DNA of 64,000 bases from Burkholderia plantarii (GTDB taxonomy: Bacteria; Pseudomonadota; Gammaproteobacteria; Burkholderiales; Burkholderiaceae): the NCBI RefSeq assembly GCF_001411805.1, contig NZ_CP007213.1:2542001-2606000 (forward strand), read 5' to 3'. Positions 19,005-27,402 of the stretch are shown here, one piece after another (within the stretch, counting starts at the first letter, position 1; each line of letters begins with the position of its first letter). The position numbers were made by a program, and so were the translations under genes. The notes below the pieces were generated by a model. The model made no database searches. It was not told the origin of the DNA and was given only the letters and a program-made list of their open reading frames with translations.

Positions 19005-21000
19005 CCTGCGCGGCTCGGCAAATCCAATACTCAAGCTCGAACATATATCGCGGGAATATGTAAAGGACGGCAAGGCGCTGCGCGCGCTCGACGACGTATC
19101 GCTACATGTCACGGCCGGTGAGATGGTTGCGATCATCGGGAGTTCTGGTTCTGGCAAGAGTACGCTGTTGAATATCATCGGATGCCTCGATCGGCCGACG
19201 ACCGGATCATATGCTATAGAGGGCCTTGAAATCTCCGATTTCGGCCACGACGATATCGCCGTCATTCGGCGCCGTTACTTTGGTTTCATTTTCCAGAGAT
19301 ATCATCTGCTCGCAGACCTAACCGCGTACGAGAACATCGAGCTGCCGGCCATTTACGCCGGCGAATCGGACATTGTGCGCCGAGATCGCGTCGCCGCACT
19401 GGCCGACCGCTTCGGGATCGGTCACCGGCTCTCGCATCGTCCAGCCGAACTCTCTGGCGGGCAGCAGCAGCGCGTCAGCATTGCGCGATCTCTCATGAAT
19501 GGGGGCCGGGTCATACTGGCCGACGAGCCAACCGGGGCACTGGATCGGAAGAATGGCGACCGGCTCATGCAAGCGCTTTCGGAACTGAACGCCGCTGGAC
19601 ACACCATCATTTTCGCGACTCACGATCCCGCCGTGGCGCGCCATGCAACGCGCGTTATAACGATCGAAGACGGGAAATTGGTATCGGACGTTCTCCATGC
19701 GCCTCGTGCCCAACACACGGAAAATGATGCCCTGGCGTTCAAGCCCGGAGTTTCATCCAGCAGCGCATCGGGCCGAGACAACGCGTTCGCATCCGTCGCC
19801 CTACAGCGATCGCGTGTCGCCATATTGCCCATCGTGCGCTTCGCTCTGACATCGGTCGTCCGCCGCAGAATGAATCTGTTCCTTTCGATACTGGGCATTT
19901 CGATCGGCATTGCGGCAGTGGTATGTGCTAATGCAATCGGCGAGGCGTCACGTCAACGAATCATGCGCTCGCTTCAGAACGTTACCCCGAACACGATCGA
20001 GCTCTACCCCGAGCGCTTCCTCAATCCTGCTGCGCAACAACTGGTGCGTCCGATTACGATGGCGGATCTCGCCGCCGTCACCGCCCAAGATGGTGTGGAG
20101 GGCGCCACGCCGGTGTTGACCAGTGCGCAATTGCTTCGATCCGACTTGGGGACGGTCAACGGAACGCTGGACGGTGTGGATAGCACCTACGCCGCCGTGA
20201 ATCGGCTCTCCATGCTGGAGGGCCGTTTTTTCAGCACGGTGGCACTTCAACGTGCCGTACCGGAAGCCGTTCTCGATACTGCGGCCCGTACCATGCTGTT
20301 TGGGCGCAAGCAGGCGGTCGGTCATAGCGTGCTTGCAGGAGCGACGCAATTTCTGGTCGTCGGCGTAGCCAAGCAAGGGCCGGGAGTGGCCGCGAATTCG
20401 TCGCCGACTATGTGGATAGCCGACACTGCCTATCTGGAACGCGTCAATCCTACCGCCGATTTGGACAGCATCGCTGTGCGTCCCGCCTCGGGCGCTAGCG
20501 TATCGGGGTTGGTGGCCTCACTCACCACGATGTTGATCCGGCGTCATCAGGCTTTAGATTTCCGGATTTTTGATACGGATACGATTCGCGCGACGATCCT
20601 ATCCACCGACGACAAACTCAAAGGATTGATAGTCGCGATGTCGGCAATCACGCTCGTGATTGCGGGAGTCGGCGTGATGAACATGATGTTGACTTCCGTA
20701 TCCGAACGAACGAGTGAAATCGGCGTGCGAGTGGCGATCGGGGCGCGCCGCCTGGAAATTCAGTTGCAGTTTCTATTTGAGGCCATTTTCGTCTGTCTTT
20801 GCGGAGGCATCGTTGGACTGGCACTCGCGTATGGCGCCAACCGCCTTACCGCCAGTGTCCCTCAACTGAGCATGATCTTTTCCATGAACTCGGTTGTGAT
20901 CGCCTTTATCGTATCTAGCGCGGCGGGTATTGTCTTCGGCTCGTATCCCGCATTCAAGGCGGCTCGTCTAGACCCGGTTAAAGCCCTGGTCGATGAGTAA
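18994..21000 (+). CDS. macB: MacB-like ABC transporter (ATPase fused to FtsX-type permease)
   Basis: 668 residues from ATG 18994, overlapping the end of macA by 11 nt. The N-terminal ATPase has Walker A GSSGSGKST, signature LSGGQQQR, Walker B VILADEPTGALD and H-loop ATHD. A linker (about 235-280) leads to a MacB/FtsX permease with TM1 near 300 and three C-terminal helices (from about 550), separated by a large periplasmic domain. MacB drives mechanotransmission export of macrolides, peptides or toxins from the periplasm through the channel. A frame extension upstream overlaps macA and is not needed. Genomic context with the Cys-rich secreted protein about 4 kb away makes peptide export conceivable but unproven. 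Confidence 0.92.
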   Translation: MMPNLRGSANPILKLEHISREYVKDGKALRALDDVSLHVTAGEMVAIIGSSGSGKSTLLNIIGCLDRPTTGSYAIEGLEISDFGHDDIAVIRRRYFGFIFQRYHLLADLTAYENIELPAIYAGESDIVRRDRVAALADRFGIGHRLSHRPAELSGGQQQRVSIARSLMNGGRVILADEPTGALDRKNGDRLMQALSELNAAGHTIIFATHDPAVARHATRVITIEDGKLVSDVLHAPRAQHTENDALAFKPGVSSSSASGRDNAFASVALQRSRVAILPIVRFALTSVVRRRMNLFLSILGISIGIAAVVCANAIGEASRQRIMRSLQNVTPNTIELYPERFLNPAAQQLVRPITMADLAAVTAQDGVEGATPVLTSAQLLRSDLGTVNGTLDGVDSTYAAVNRLSMLEGRFFSTVALQRAVPEAVLDTAARTMLFGRKQAVGHSVLAGATQFLVVGVAKQGPGVAANSSPTMWIADTAYLERVNPTADLDSIAVRPASGASVSGLVASLTTMLIRRHQALDFRIFDTDTIRATILSTDDKLKGLIVAMSAITLVIAGVGVMNMMLTSVSERTSEIGVRVAIGARRLEIQLQFLFEAIFVCLCGGIVGLALAYGANRLTASVPQLSMIFSMNSVVIAFIVSSAAGIVFGSYPAFKAARLDPVKALVDE

Positions 21001-21063
21001 GCGACCCTTTTCATCAGGCATTGCATCTTACTTGCATCCCGGGTGAATTGAGTCGGTGACGTG

Positions 21064-21802
21064 GGCGCTGTCACGTTGGCGGGTATGGTCGCGTAAGATG
21101 AGCCAATGAAACCAAAATCGCTCTCACGGCCATCGATTCCCCGCAGCGATCATCAGCCAGGCGGTTCGCTGGTATTTCCGTTTCCAACTGAGCCTACGCG
21201 ACATTGATGAGCTGCTGTTCGAGCGCGGCGTGATCGTCAGCTACGAGACGATCCGCCGATGGTGCGAAAAATTCGGTGCGACCTTTGCCCGGCGGGTCAA
21301 GGCCGCGCGACGAAAGCCGGGCCGCACCTGGCATCTGGACGAAATGTTCGTGAATCTGCGTGGCGAGCCCTGGCTGCCGTGGCGTGCGGTCGACGAACAC
21401 GGTGCCGAGCGGGATCGTTATCGACCGGTTACGCAGCTACCCGGCGGCCATGGCCGATATTCCCGAACTCGCCAACGTCAAGCATGTGTTCGTGAAGGCC
21501 GCTGCCCGCGTGAACAACCGCGCCGAGAACAGCCGTCAGCCGACCCGCGAACGCGAGCGACGCATGCGGGGATTCGCGACCCGGCGTGCACTCAGGCTTT
21601 CCTCGAGCGCTTCGGGCTGATCCGCCAGCACTTCGCCCTGAAGCGGCATCTGCTGCGTGCTTGGCTTTATCGCAAACACCTTGCCGTACGCTTCTCGACG
21701 TGGCATGACTTGACCGGGGCCACCCGCAATCCGTCTGCCGCATGAAACCGGCAGATCGCGCTGGCGCTCCTTGTGAACATACTCCGCTAATGTGATAGCG
21801 CC
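21064..21802 (+). mobile_element. IS6-family insertion sequence, internally deleted copy
   Basis: It is bounded by inverted repeats GGCGCTGTCACGTTGGCGG (21064-21082) and CCGCTAATGTGATAGCGCC (21784-21802), about 739 bp between outer ends. The flanking 8-mers (GTGACGTG left, CGGCGAAT right) differ, so there is no target duplication; this suggests recombination or an adjacent deletion. The transposase inside is broken. The element truncates the aroQ-like gene to its right and, with the remnant at 15336-15779, brackets the efflux genes. Confidence 0.85.
21106..21745 (+). pseudogene. IS6-family transposase, frameshifted and deleted
   Basis: The N-terminus begins MKPKSLSR, then an extra C shifts the frame before the usual AIISQAVRWYFRFQLSLRDI block. 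The next frame gives VSYETIRRWCEKFGATFARR and the catalytic region HLDEMFVNLRGEPWLPWRAV. About 35 codons that normally lead to the second Asp are missing after DEHGAE. The sequence resumes in another frame as IVIDRLRSYPAAMADIPELA with the NNRAEN glutamate region, and shifts again near the end. No intact DDE protein can be made. Confidence 0.85.
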
Positions 21803-22153
21803 CGGCGAATACCGGGCGGTGCCGGAACGGTTCCCTCGCATGAGGTTCGACATGTGGAGTTCGACGACCGGACAGGTCAGGATCGCAAGCGCATCGCGAA
21901 TGCGGTAGCTGTAATGCGGCCACGCGCCAACGTTGATCAGCACGGCATCCTTGCCCGCTTCGCAAGCATGATGGATGCGCTCGTACATCGCCGCCTCGCT
22001 GTTCGTGCGGAACGATTCGACCCGCACGCCCCGTTGTTCGCCCTGCGCCTGCACCCTGGCGTCGATATCGGCGAGCGTCACCGTTCCGTACCGCGCGGGG
22101 TCGCGCTTGCCGAGCATGTTGTGATTGATGCCCTGAAGCATCAGCACATTTTC
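21803..22153 (-). pseudogene. aroQ: Type II 3-dehydroquinate dehydratase, truncated by IS6 element
   Basis: The N-terminal two thirds of an AroQ protein: LMLQGINHNMLGKRDPARYG, FRTNSEAAMYERIHHACEAG, AVLINVGAWPHYSYRIRDAL and VVELHMSNL follow the family order (lid loop, catalytic Tyr in RYG, H-SN motif). After HMSNLMRGNR the AroQ sequence ends and the frame enters the IS6 element. The missing C-terminal part includes the remaining active-site and trimer-interface residues, so it is probably inactive. The start is GTG 22153 or ATG 22147, 22-28 bp after aroE in the same operon. NINHN in place of GPNLN near the start is unusual. Confidence 0.82.
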
Positions 22154-22174
22154 GCCGGGTTCTCCTTTGCTCCG

Positions 22175-23011
22175 CTAGTCGAGCGGCACCGCGAGACGGT
22201 CGATAACGGCGGCCGTTTGCGGACGCACGCCACGCCACCATGCAAACGCTTCGGCGGCCTGCTCGACGAGCATGCCGACGCCGTCGGCGATGCCATGCAC
22301 GCCTGCATTGCGCGCGAGCCGCAGGAACGGCGTGAGCCGCTTGCCGTACGCCAGTTCGTAGGCGGTGCCACCAGGCATGAATACGCTCGGCGGGACGGGT
22401 GGCAGTTCGCCAGCCAGGCTTGCCGAGGTCGCGTTGACCACGAGATCGAAGCGGCCCATCGCCGCCAGATCTCCATAACGGCAAGCACGCAGTGCGGCGT
22501 CACGCGAACCGACCTGGGCCACCAATGCCTCGCCTTTGGACACGTCGCGGTTGGCGATGACCAGTTCGGCGGGACCGGCAGCGAGAAACGGCAGCAGCGC
22601 GCCACGCGCCGCGCCGCCTGCACCGAGCATCAATACGCGTCTGCCAGCGAGCGGGACGCCGAGATTGACCTCGATGTCGAGCAACAGGCCTATGCCATCG
22701 AAATTCTCGGCAATGATCCGGCCGTTCTCGAACTTGAGCGCATTGGCCGCGCCCGCCAGCGCCGCGCGTTCGCCGCGCTCATCGGCGAGCGCGAAGGCCT
22801 TCAGCTTGAACGGCGCGGTGACGTTCAAGCCCTTGCCGCCTTCGTCGGCGAACTGGCGCACCACCCTTGCGAATCCGTCATCGGGGTCTAGCGGACCTTC
22901 GATCGCGACGTACGACATCGCCTGTTGTGTCGCTTCGGCGAACAGGCCGTGAATCAACGGAGATTTCGTGTGTCCGATCGGATTGCCGATCACCGCATAC
23001 TGGTCAGTCAT
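22175..23011 (-). CDS. aroE: Shikimate dehydrogenase-like protein (AroE family)
   Basis: 278 residues. The substrate-binding N-terminus reads AVIGNPIGHTKSPLIHGLFA, the catalytic lysine lies in LNVTAPFKLKAFAL, and NFDGIG stands where most AroE proteins have NTDG. The NADP-binding Rossmann loop is LMLGAGGAARGALLP with ANRD following, and the C-terminal helix reads GIADGVGMLVEQAAEAFAWW. It reversibly reduces 3-dehydroshikimate or oxidises shikimate or quinate. Its position in a CoA-ester and oxidoreductase operon next to aroQ suggests a catabolic copy rather than the biosynthetic housekeeping enzyme. The Thr to Phe change in NTDG may alter substrate preference. Confidence 0.9.
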   Translation of the reverse strand: MTDQYAVIGNPIGHTKSPLIHGLFAEATQQAMSYVAIEGPLDPDDGFARVVRQFADEGGKGLNVTAPFKLKAFALADERGERAALAGAANALKFENGRIIAENFDGIGLLLDIEVNLGVPLAGRRVLMLGAGGAARGALLPFLAAGPAELVIANRDVSKGEALVAQVGSRDAALRACRYGDLAAMGRFDLVVNATSASLAGELPPVPPSVFMPGGTAYELAYGKRLTPFLRLARNAGVHGIADGVGMLVEQAAEAFAWWRGVRPQTAAVIDRLAVPLD

Positions 23012-23017
23012 GGTGTC

Positions 23018-24229
23018 TCACTTCGAATAGAGAACGCCTTCACTTTGCATCGCGTCGATTTCGGCGGCGGAGAAGCCGAGCGATTGCGCGACCTCCGCGT
23101 TGTGCTGCCCGAGATCGGGCGCGACGTCGCGGATGGTCGTGTCGCAATGAGAAAAGCGGAATGGCAGGTTGGGCAAACGCAGCTTTCCATAACGCGGATG
23201 CTGCTGCTCGACCACCATGCCGCGCGCCTGGATCTGCGGATCGTCGAGCACTTCGTCGATGCGCTGCACCTTCGCGCAAGGCACATCGATGCCATCCAGT
23301 AGTTCCAGCACTTGTGCGACGGGCCGTGCGGCGACCCACGGCTGCACGACGGAGAGAATCGCCTGCCGATGCGTGTTGCGGCCACCGCTGTCGTGAAAGC
23401 GTGAATCGCTGCCGAATCCGGCTGGTCCGCCATGTGTTTCGATCAGCGCGGCGAGACGTTTCCATGCGTCGTCCACTTGCGCCGCGATCACGAGGTCGCC
23501 GTCCGCGGCCCGAAACACGCCGTAAAGCGTCGAGGTAGGCATGTCGTGGCCGGTTTGCTCCGGCAGCACGCCTCGCAGCGTGTAGCACTGCACCGCGTAC
23601 TCGTGCATCGAAACGAGCGTGTCGTACAGCGCCATGTCGATGTGCTGGCCGCGGCCGCTCTTCACGCGTCCAAGCAGCGCCGCGTTGATCGCCGCCACCG
23701 CGTGAATGCCGGTGTACATGTCGCCGAGCGAAATGCGCAGCAGCGGCGGCGGTTCGCCCGGCGTGCCCACCATCTGCATGATGCCGCTCCTTGCCTCCGC
23801 GATCAGGCCAAAGCCCGCACGATGCGCGTCCGGCCCCGTGTGGCCATACGCCGATATCGAGCAGTAGACGAGACCCGGATTGCGCCCGGAAAGCGCCTCA
23901 TAGCCCAACCCCAGTTTATCCAGCGCGCCCGGGCGGTAGTTTTCGACGAACACATCGGCGGAGTCGCACAGGCGGTGCATGAACTCCTTGCCGCGCGCGT
24001 CCTTCATGTTGACGCTGACGCCGCGCTTGCCCATGTTCAGTTGCAGGAAATAGCCGCTTTGCTGGTCGTCGAGCACGGTGGCGTGCTGGCGTCCCGCGTC
24101 GCCGCTTCCCGGGCGTTCGACCTTGATGACTTCAGCGCCGAGCGCCGCGAGGCAGCGGCCCACGTAGGGACCGGCGAGGAAGTGGCTGTAGTCGACAACG
24201 CGTATGCCTTCGAGGGGACGAGCCTGCAT
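23018..24229 (-). CDS. Family III CoA-transferase (CaiB/BaiF/Frc)
   Basis: 403 residues of full family length. The N-terminus is PLEGIRVVDYSHFLAGPYVG, the CoA-binding region reads EVIKVERPGSGDAGRQ and MGKRGVSVNMKDARGKEF, and the catalytic Asp is expected in RISLGDMYTGIHAVAAINA. The C-terminal domain has VDDAWKRLAALIETHGGPAG. These enzymes move CoA between carboxylic acids. The start overlaps the MaoC-like stop (TGATG) and the next gene begins 6 bp after the stop, so it is tightly in the operon. The substrate is unknown. Confidence 0.93.
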   Translation of the reverse strand: MQARPLEGIRVVDYSHFLAGPYVGRCLAALGAEVIKVERPGSGDAGRQHATVLDDQQSGYFLQLNMGKRGVSVNMKDARGKEFMHRLCDSADVFVENYRPGALDKLGLGYEALSGRNPGLVYCSISAYGHTGPDAHRAGFGLIAEARSGIMQMVGTPGEPPPLLRISLGDMYTGIHAVAAINAALLGRVKSGRGQHIDMALYDTLVSMHEYAVQCYTLRGVLPEQTGHDMPTSTLYGVFRAADGDLVIAAQVDDAWKRLAALIETHGGPAGFGSDSRFHDSGGRNTHRQAILSVVQPWVAARPVAQVLELLDGIDVPCAKVQRIDEVLDDPQIQARGMVVEQQHPRYGKLRLPNLPFRFSHCDTTIRDVAPDLGQHNAEVAQSLGFSAAEIDAMQSEGVLYSK

Positions 24230-24687
24230 CAGAACGCTCCCGGCCGGCGCGGCACCATCAGACGATGCTCGCCGCGTTGCACTACCTTGCCATCCTGATT
24301 GATCAATTCCGACGGAAGCACGACGATGCCCCAGCCCGGACGGCTGTTACTGGGTCGCATGGCACCGATGCGAAACTTCACGTGCAGCACATCGTCGACC
24401 TTGATAGGTTGCAGAAAATCCCACGTCCAGCCGAGCGACATGCCGGGAACAAAACGGTAGTCGCTCCGGGTCTTGAGGCCGTCCGCAATCGAGAGCCCGA
24501 ACAGCCCATGCGCGACGAGGCAGCCGAAGTGGCTCGCGTTGGCATACGCTTCGTCCACATGCACGGGCGTGTGGTCGCCCGTGAGGTCGGCGTACGCGAG
24601 AATGCGCTCCTTCGTCACGGTGTAGCTCGGGCTCACGCACTCGTCGCCTTCGCGGGCGTCGTCCCAGTACTTGTCGATGATCGTCAT
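24229..24687 (-). CDS. MaoC-like enoyl-CoA hydratase/dehydratase
   Basis: 152 residues from MTIIDKYWDDAREGD. A single hot-dog domain has the hydratase-2 motif (YADLTGDHTPVHVDEAYANA, then SHFGCLVAHGLFGLSI), carrying the catalytic Asp and His. The C-terminal half (GWTWDFLQPIKVDDVLHVKF) is typical of MaoC proteins that hydrate or dehydrate short or branched acyl-CoAs. The start overlaps the VOC stop by a few bases; the in-frame extension to 24735 lies inside the VOC gene and is not used. With the CoA-transferase it suggests breakdown of an organic acid through CoA esters. Confidence 0.9.
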   Translation of the reverse strand: MTIIDKYWDDAREGDECVSPSYTVTKERILAYADLTGDHTPVHVDEAYANASHFGCLVAHGLFGLSIADGLKTRSDYRFVPGMSLGWTWDFLQPIKVDDVLHVKFRIGAMRPSNSRPGWGIVVLPSELINQDGKVVQRGEHRLMVPRRPGAF

Positions 24688-24689
24688 GC

Positions 24690-25082
24690 TCACGCCTCCA
24701 CGCGTGGGTTGATGCTCAGCGCCTGCGCGACACACGACGCGGGCCTCGCCTGAATCAGTTCGACGGCAAGGCCGTCGGGCAGACGCAGCCAGTTGCGCCC
24801 TTGCGGCATTTCGCTTGCGCCATGGGCCTTGGCCGCGGCCAATGCCGCTTCCAGGTCTTCACACATGACGCCAAGATGCGCGAGGCGCCCTTCGGGACCT
24901 TCGTATTGCGGCGCATGGATGAACTGCAGGCCGCCGAGCGTCCAGTACTGGCGCGGCGCGTCGATGGTGCCGTCGACTTCGCGCATGCTCATGCCCAGCA
25001 CGTCTTCGAAGAAGCGGATATGCCACCGGATGTCCTTCACCCAGATGGCGACATGCTCCAGATAAGCCTTCGAGCCGCTCAT
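24690..25082 (-). CDS. VOC-superfamily (glyoxalase/dioxygenase fold) protein
   Basis: 130 residues from MSGSKAYLEHVAIWVKD. Two beta-alpha-beta-beta-beta modules carry metal-ligand candidates His in LEHVAIWV, His in RLAHLGVMCED and Glu in LAVELIQ, as in glyoxalase I, methylmalonyl-CoA epimerase or dioxygenase-like proteins. The start overlaps the PanE-like stop (ATGA). The reaction is not deducible; an epimerase or lyase acting on a pathway intermediate would fit the operon. Confidence 0.85.
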   Translation of the reverse strand: MSGSKAYLEHVAIWVKDIRWHIRFFEDVLGMSMREVDGTIDAPRQYWTLGGLQFIHAPQYEGPEGRLAHLGVMCEDLEAALAAAKAHGASEMPQGRNWLRLPDGLAVELIQARPASCVAQALSINPRVEA

Positions 25083-26029
25083 GCCGTCGCCTCCTTGCGC
25101 TGCTGGTCGGCCATTGCGCGCTCGATGCCCTTGATGCACGCCACCAGCGTCGCGTTGACGGGCGTCGGCACGCCGAGCCGTTGTCCCCAGCGCACCACCG
25201 AGCCGTTGATGAAATCGATCTCCGTGACCGAGCCTTTTTCGAGGCTCTGCAGCATCGACGTCTTGAACGCGGGAGAGAGGCCAGCGGCTGCGAGTGTCCA
25301 GGCTTGCTCGGGGTCCGTCATCGACAGCGCGATGCCGGCCGCCCGCGCAGCCGCCATGGCTTCGCCGATGGCCGCGAGCGCCGTCGCCTTCAACAACGGC
25401 TCGTCATAAAGCTGACCGTAGGTGAGCCGCGTGATGCCCGTGATCGCGCCCGTGGCGACGTTGACGAGCAGCTTGTCCCACATCGTGCCCATGATGTTGC
25501 CGCTGACCGTGGTCATCAGCCCGGCGGCGGTGAACGCGTCGGCAATCGCCTGCACGCGAGGCGTGATCTGGCCATCGACTTCGCCGATATAGGTCACCTT
25601 GCCGGTGACGCCCGACTGGATATGCCCCGGACCGCGCAGCACGCCTCCGACATACGTCTTGCCTGCCAGCACGCGCTCGCGGCCCACGATATCGGCGAGC
25701 ACGTCTTCGTGTCCGAGTCCGTTTTGCAGCGAAAGCACGAGCGTTTCGGGTCCGATCAGCGCGAGTGCGCCGCGCATCGCCGCGTCGGTGTGGAATGACT
25801 TGACCAGCACGACGACCACGTCGGCCACGCCGACTTCGCTCGCGTGGGTCGCCGCGCGCACCGCGATGCGCCGCGTGCCGTCATCGTCGTCGACCCGCAG
25901 ACCGTCGCGACGCATCATGTCGACACGGACGGGCGAACGGTCCAGCAGCCAGGTTTCGTGGCCGCCCTCCGTGAAAGTGGCACCGATCGCGCAGCCTAGT
26001 GCGCCGGCGCCGAGAATCGCAATCTTCAC
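25079..26029 (-). CDS. Ketopantoate reductase-family (PanE/ApbA) 2-keto acid reductase
   Basis: 316 residues. The NADP-binding loop KIAILGAGALGCAIGATFTE starts the Rossmann domain. VVVLVKSFHTDAAM and LVLSLQNGLGHEDVLA follow, and the helical C-terminal domain has WDKLLVNVATGAITGITRLT and SMLQSLEKGSVTEIDFINGS. PanE-family proteins reduce 2-keto acids such as ketopantoate; many paralogues work in catabolism. It is the first gene of the minus-strand operon, divergent from the LysR regulator, so a pathway role rather than pantothenate synthesis is likely. Confidence 0.9.
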   Translation of the reverse strand: MKIAILGAGALGCAIGATFTEGGHETWLLDRSPVRVDMMRRDGLRVDDDDGTRRIAVRAATHASEVGVADVVVVLVKSFHTDAAMRGALALIGPETLVLSLQNGLGHEDVLADIVGRERVLAGKTYVGGVLRGPGHIQSGVTGKVTYIGEVDGQITPRVQAIADAFTAAGLMTTVSGNIMGTMWDKLLVNVATGAITGITRLTYGQLYDEPLLKATALAAIGEAMAAARAAGIALSMTDPEQAWTLAAAGLSPAFKTSMLQSLEKGSVTEIDFINGSVVRWGQRLGVPTPVNATLVACIKGIERAMADQQRKEATA

Positions 26030-26085
26030 TGGGCATCTCCTTGACGTTCAGGCACACGATAGGAGTTGCCGCCCATATCGGCAAT

Positions 26086-26110
26086 GCAATGACTACAATG
26101 ACGTCATTGC
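26086..26110. promoter_or_regulatory. Palindromic operator in the panE-like/lysR divergent region
   Basis: GCAATGAC (26086-26093) and GTCATTGC (26103-26110) are perfect 8-bp arms around TACAATGAC. This dyad lies in the 106-bp gap between divergent starts, the usual site for a LysR protein's own operator. Confidence 0.6.
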
Positions 26111-26135
26111 GACAGACAATAATTCCCGCCACGCC

Positions 26136-27041
26136 ATGATGCCGCCCGATTTACCCGATCTGAAGCTGCTACAGCTCTTCGACCTGCTCTACGACACGCG
26201 CAGCGTCACGCGCGTCGCGGAGCAACTGGGGCAAAGCCAGCCGACCATCAGCATCTGGCTCGGGCGGCTGCGCGAAACGATGCAGGACCCGCTTTTCGTC
26301 CGCACGCCTGGCGGCATGGCGCCGACGCCGCAAGCCGACGCGCTGATCGGGCCTTGCCGCGAAATTCTCGAATCGCTCCGGCGCTTCGTCGCGTGGGAGA
26401 TCGCTTTTGATCCGGCGACGGCGCAGCGGCGCTTTCGCATCTGCATGACTGACGCGAGCCACATCACGCTGCTGCCGCGCCTGCTCGCGCACGTGCGCGC
26501 GCAGGCGCCCGGGATCCGGCTCGAGGCTGCGGGAATCGATGGCAACACGGAGCGCGCGCTGGAGTCGGGCGAAGCCGACCTCGCGATCGGCTATGTGCCG
26601 TGGCTCGGCGGCGGCATTTATCAGCAGCAGCTCTATCAGCAGGACTGGGTGTGCTTGACCAACCGGCATCACCCGCGCGTTCGCGGGCGTCTCGGTTTGA
26701 AGCAATACCGTTCCGAGGGGCACGTCGCCATCGAATCGGGCACGGGTGCGCAACTGCTCGAACAGGCGCTGGCGCGCGAGCGGATCGAGCGTGACGTCGT
26801 GCTGCAACTGCCGGGGTTCCTCGGCCTCGGAACGATCGTCCAGACCACCGATCTGGTCGCGACGTTGCCACGTCACATCGGCGAAACGCTCGCGCAGGCG
26901 GGCGATCTCGCCGTTCATTCGTGCCCGGTTCCCGTAGATGGCTTCACCGTGCGACAGCACTGGCATGCGCGATATCACCAGGAGGCGGGGAATCGCTGGC
27001 TGCGTGGGGTGGTCGCTCGGTTGTTCGGGGTTTCATCGTAA
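26136..27041 (+). CDS. LysR-type transcriptional regulator
   Basis: 301 residues from ATG 26136 (ATG 26139 is equally possible). The N-terminal winged helix-turn-helix reads LKLLQLFDLLYDTRSVTRVA, then LGQSQPTISIWLGRLRE, and the effector domain occupies about 95-295. The HTH style (NodD/LinR-like, LPDLKLLQLFDLLY) is common in regulators of aromatic or organic acid catabolism. It is divergent from the six-gene operon with a clear dyad in between, so it probably controls that operon and itself. The inducer is unknown. The frame is open far upstream, but that extension runs antisense through the panE-like gene. Confidence 0.93.
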   Translation: MMPPDLPDLKLLQLFDLLYDTRSVTRVAEQLGQSQPTISIWLGRLRETMQDPLFVRTPGGMAPTPQADALIGPCREILESLRRFVAWEIAFDPATAQRRFRICMTDASHITLLPRLLAHVRAQAPGIRLEAAGIDGNTERALESGEADLAIGYVPWLGGGIYQQQLYQQDWVCLTNRHHPRVRGRLGLKQYRSEGHVAIESGTGAQLLEQALARERIERDVVLQLPGFLGLGTIVQTTDLVATLPRHIGETLAQAGDLAVHSCPVPVDGFTVRQHWHARYHQEAGNRWLRGVVARLFGVSS

Positions 27042-27050
27042 GAGGCCAGT

Positions 27051-27218
27051 TCAAAAAGGCGGCTCGATACGCCTGAAGATGTCCCAACAGACGAGCGAGC
27101 AACCGAGTTTCAGGAATGCTTCGTGAACGTCAGCCCGTCGCTCGAAGCGAGTGCGTAGGCGGCGAAAACTATGAAGCCAGGCATGAGTGCGTTCGACCAC
27201 CCAACGATGCTGTCCGCC
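27051..27218 (-). pseudogene. IS5-family transposase, 3' fragment
   Basis: Minus-strand frame GGQHRWVVERTHAWLHSFRR, then LRTRFERRADVHEAFLKLGC and a TGA at 27051. This is the C-terminal end of the same IS5-family transposase type seen at 8943-9131 and 15779-15949. It starts abruptly and sits 10 bp after the lysR stop, marking the junction between the catabolic operon and the secretion locus. 27219-27402 shows no supported gene. Confidence 0.82.
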
Positions 27219-27402
27219 GCGTCATCTACAGGCCGTGTTGGCGACGCTTGGAGCACCGCGGCACTCGCATGAACCTGCATGCCGCATGCTTTCGCTCGCC
27301 GGGGATGGCCGCAACGAGCCGCCGTCGTCGACATAGCAGACCAGGGCTCGCGACGACACCCCGCCCAAACAATCCGAGCCCTCGCAGCCCTGCCATGCAA
27401 TC

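Noticed and set aside
21064..21802. IS6 copy as an active mobile element
   Set aside because: The transposase has an N-terminal frameshift and an internal deletion before the second catalytic Asp, and there is no target duplication.
25599..26135. N-terminal extension of the LysR regulator frame
   Set aside because: Runs antisense through the panE-like gene and has no LysR-like content; the regulator starts at 26136.
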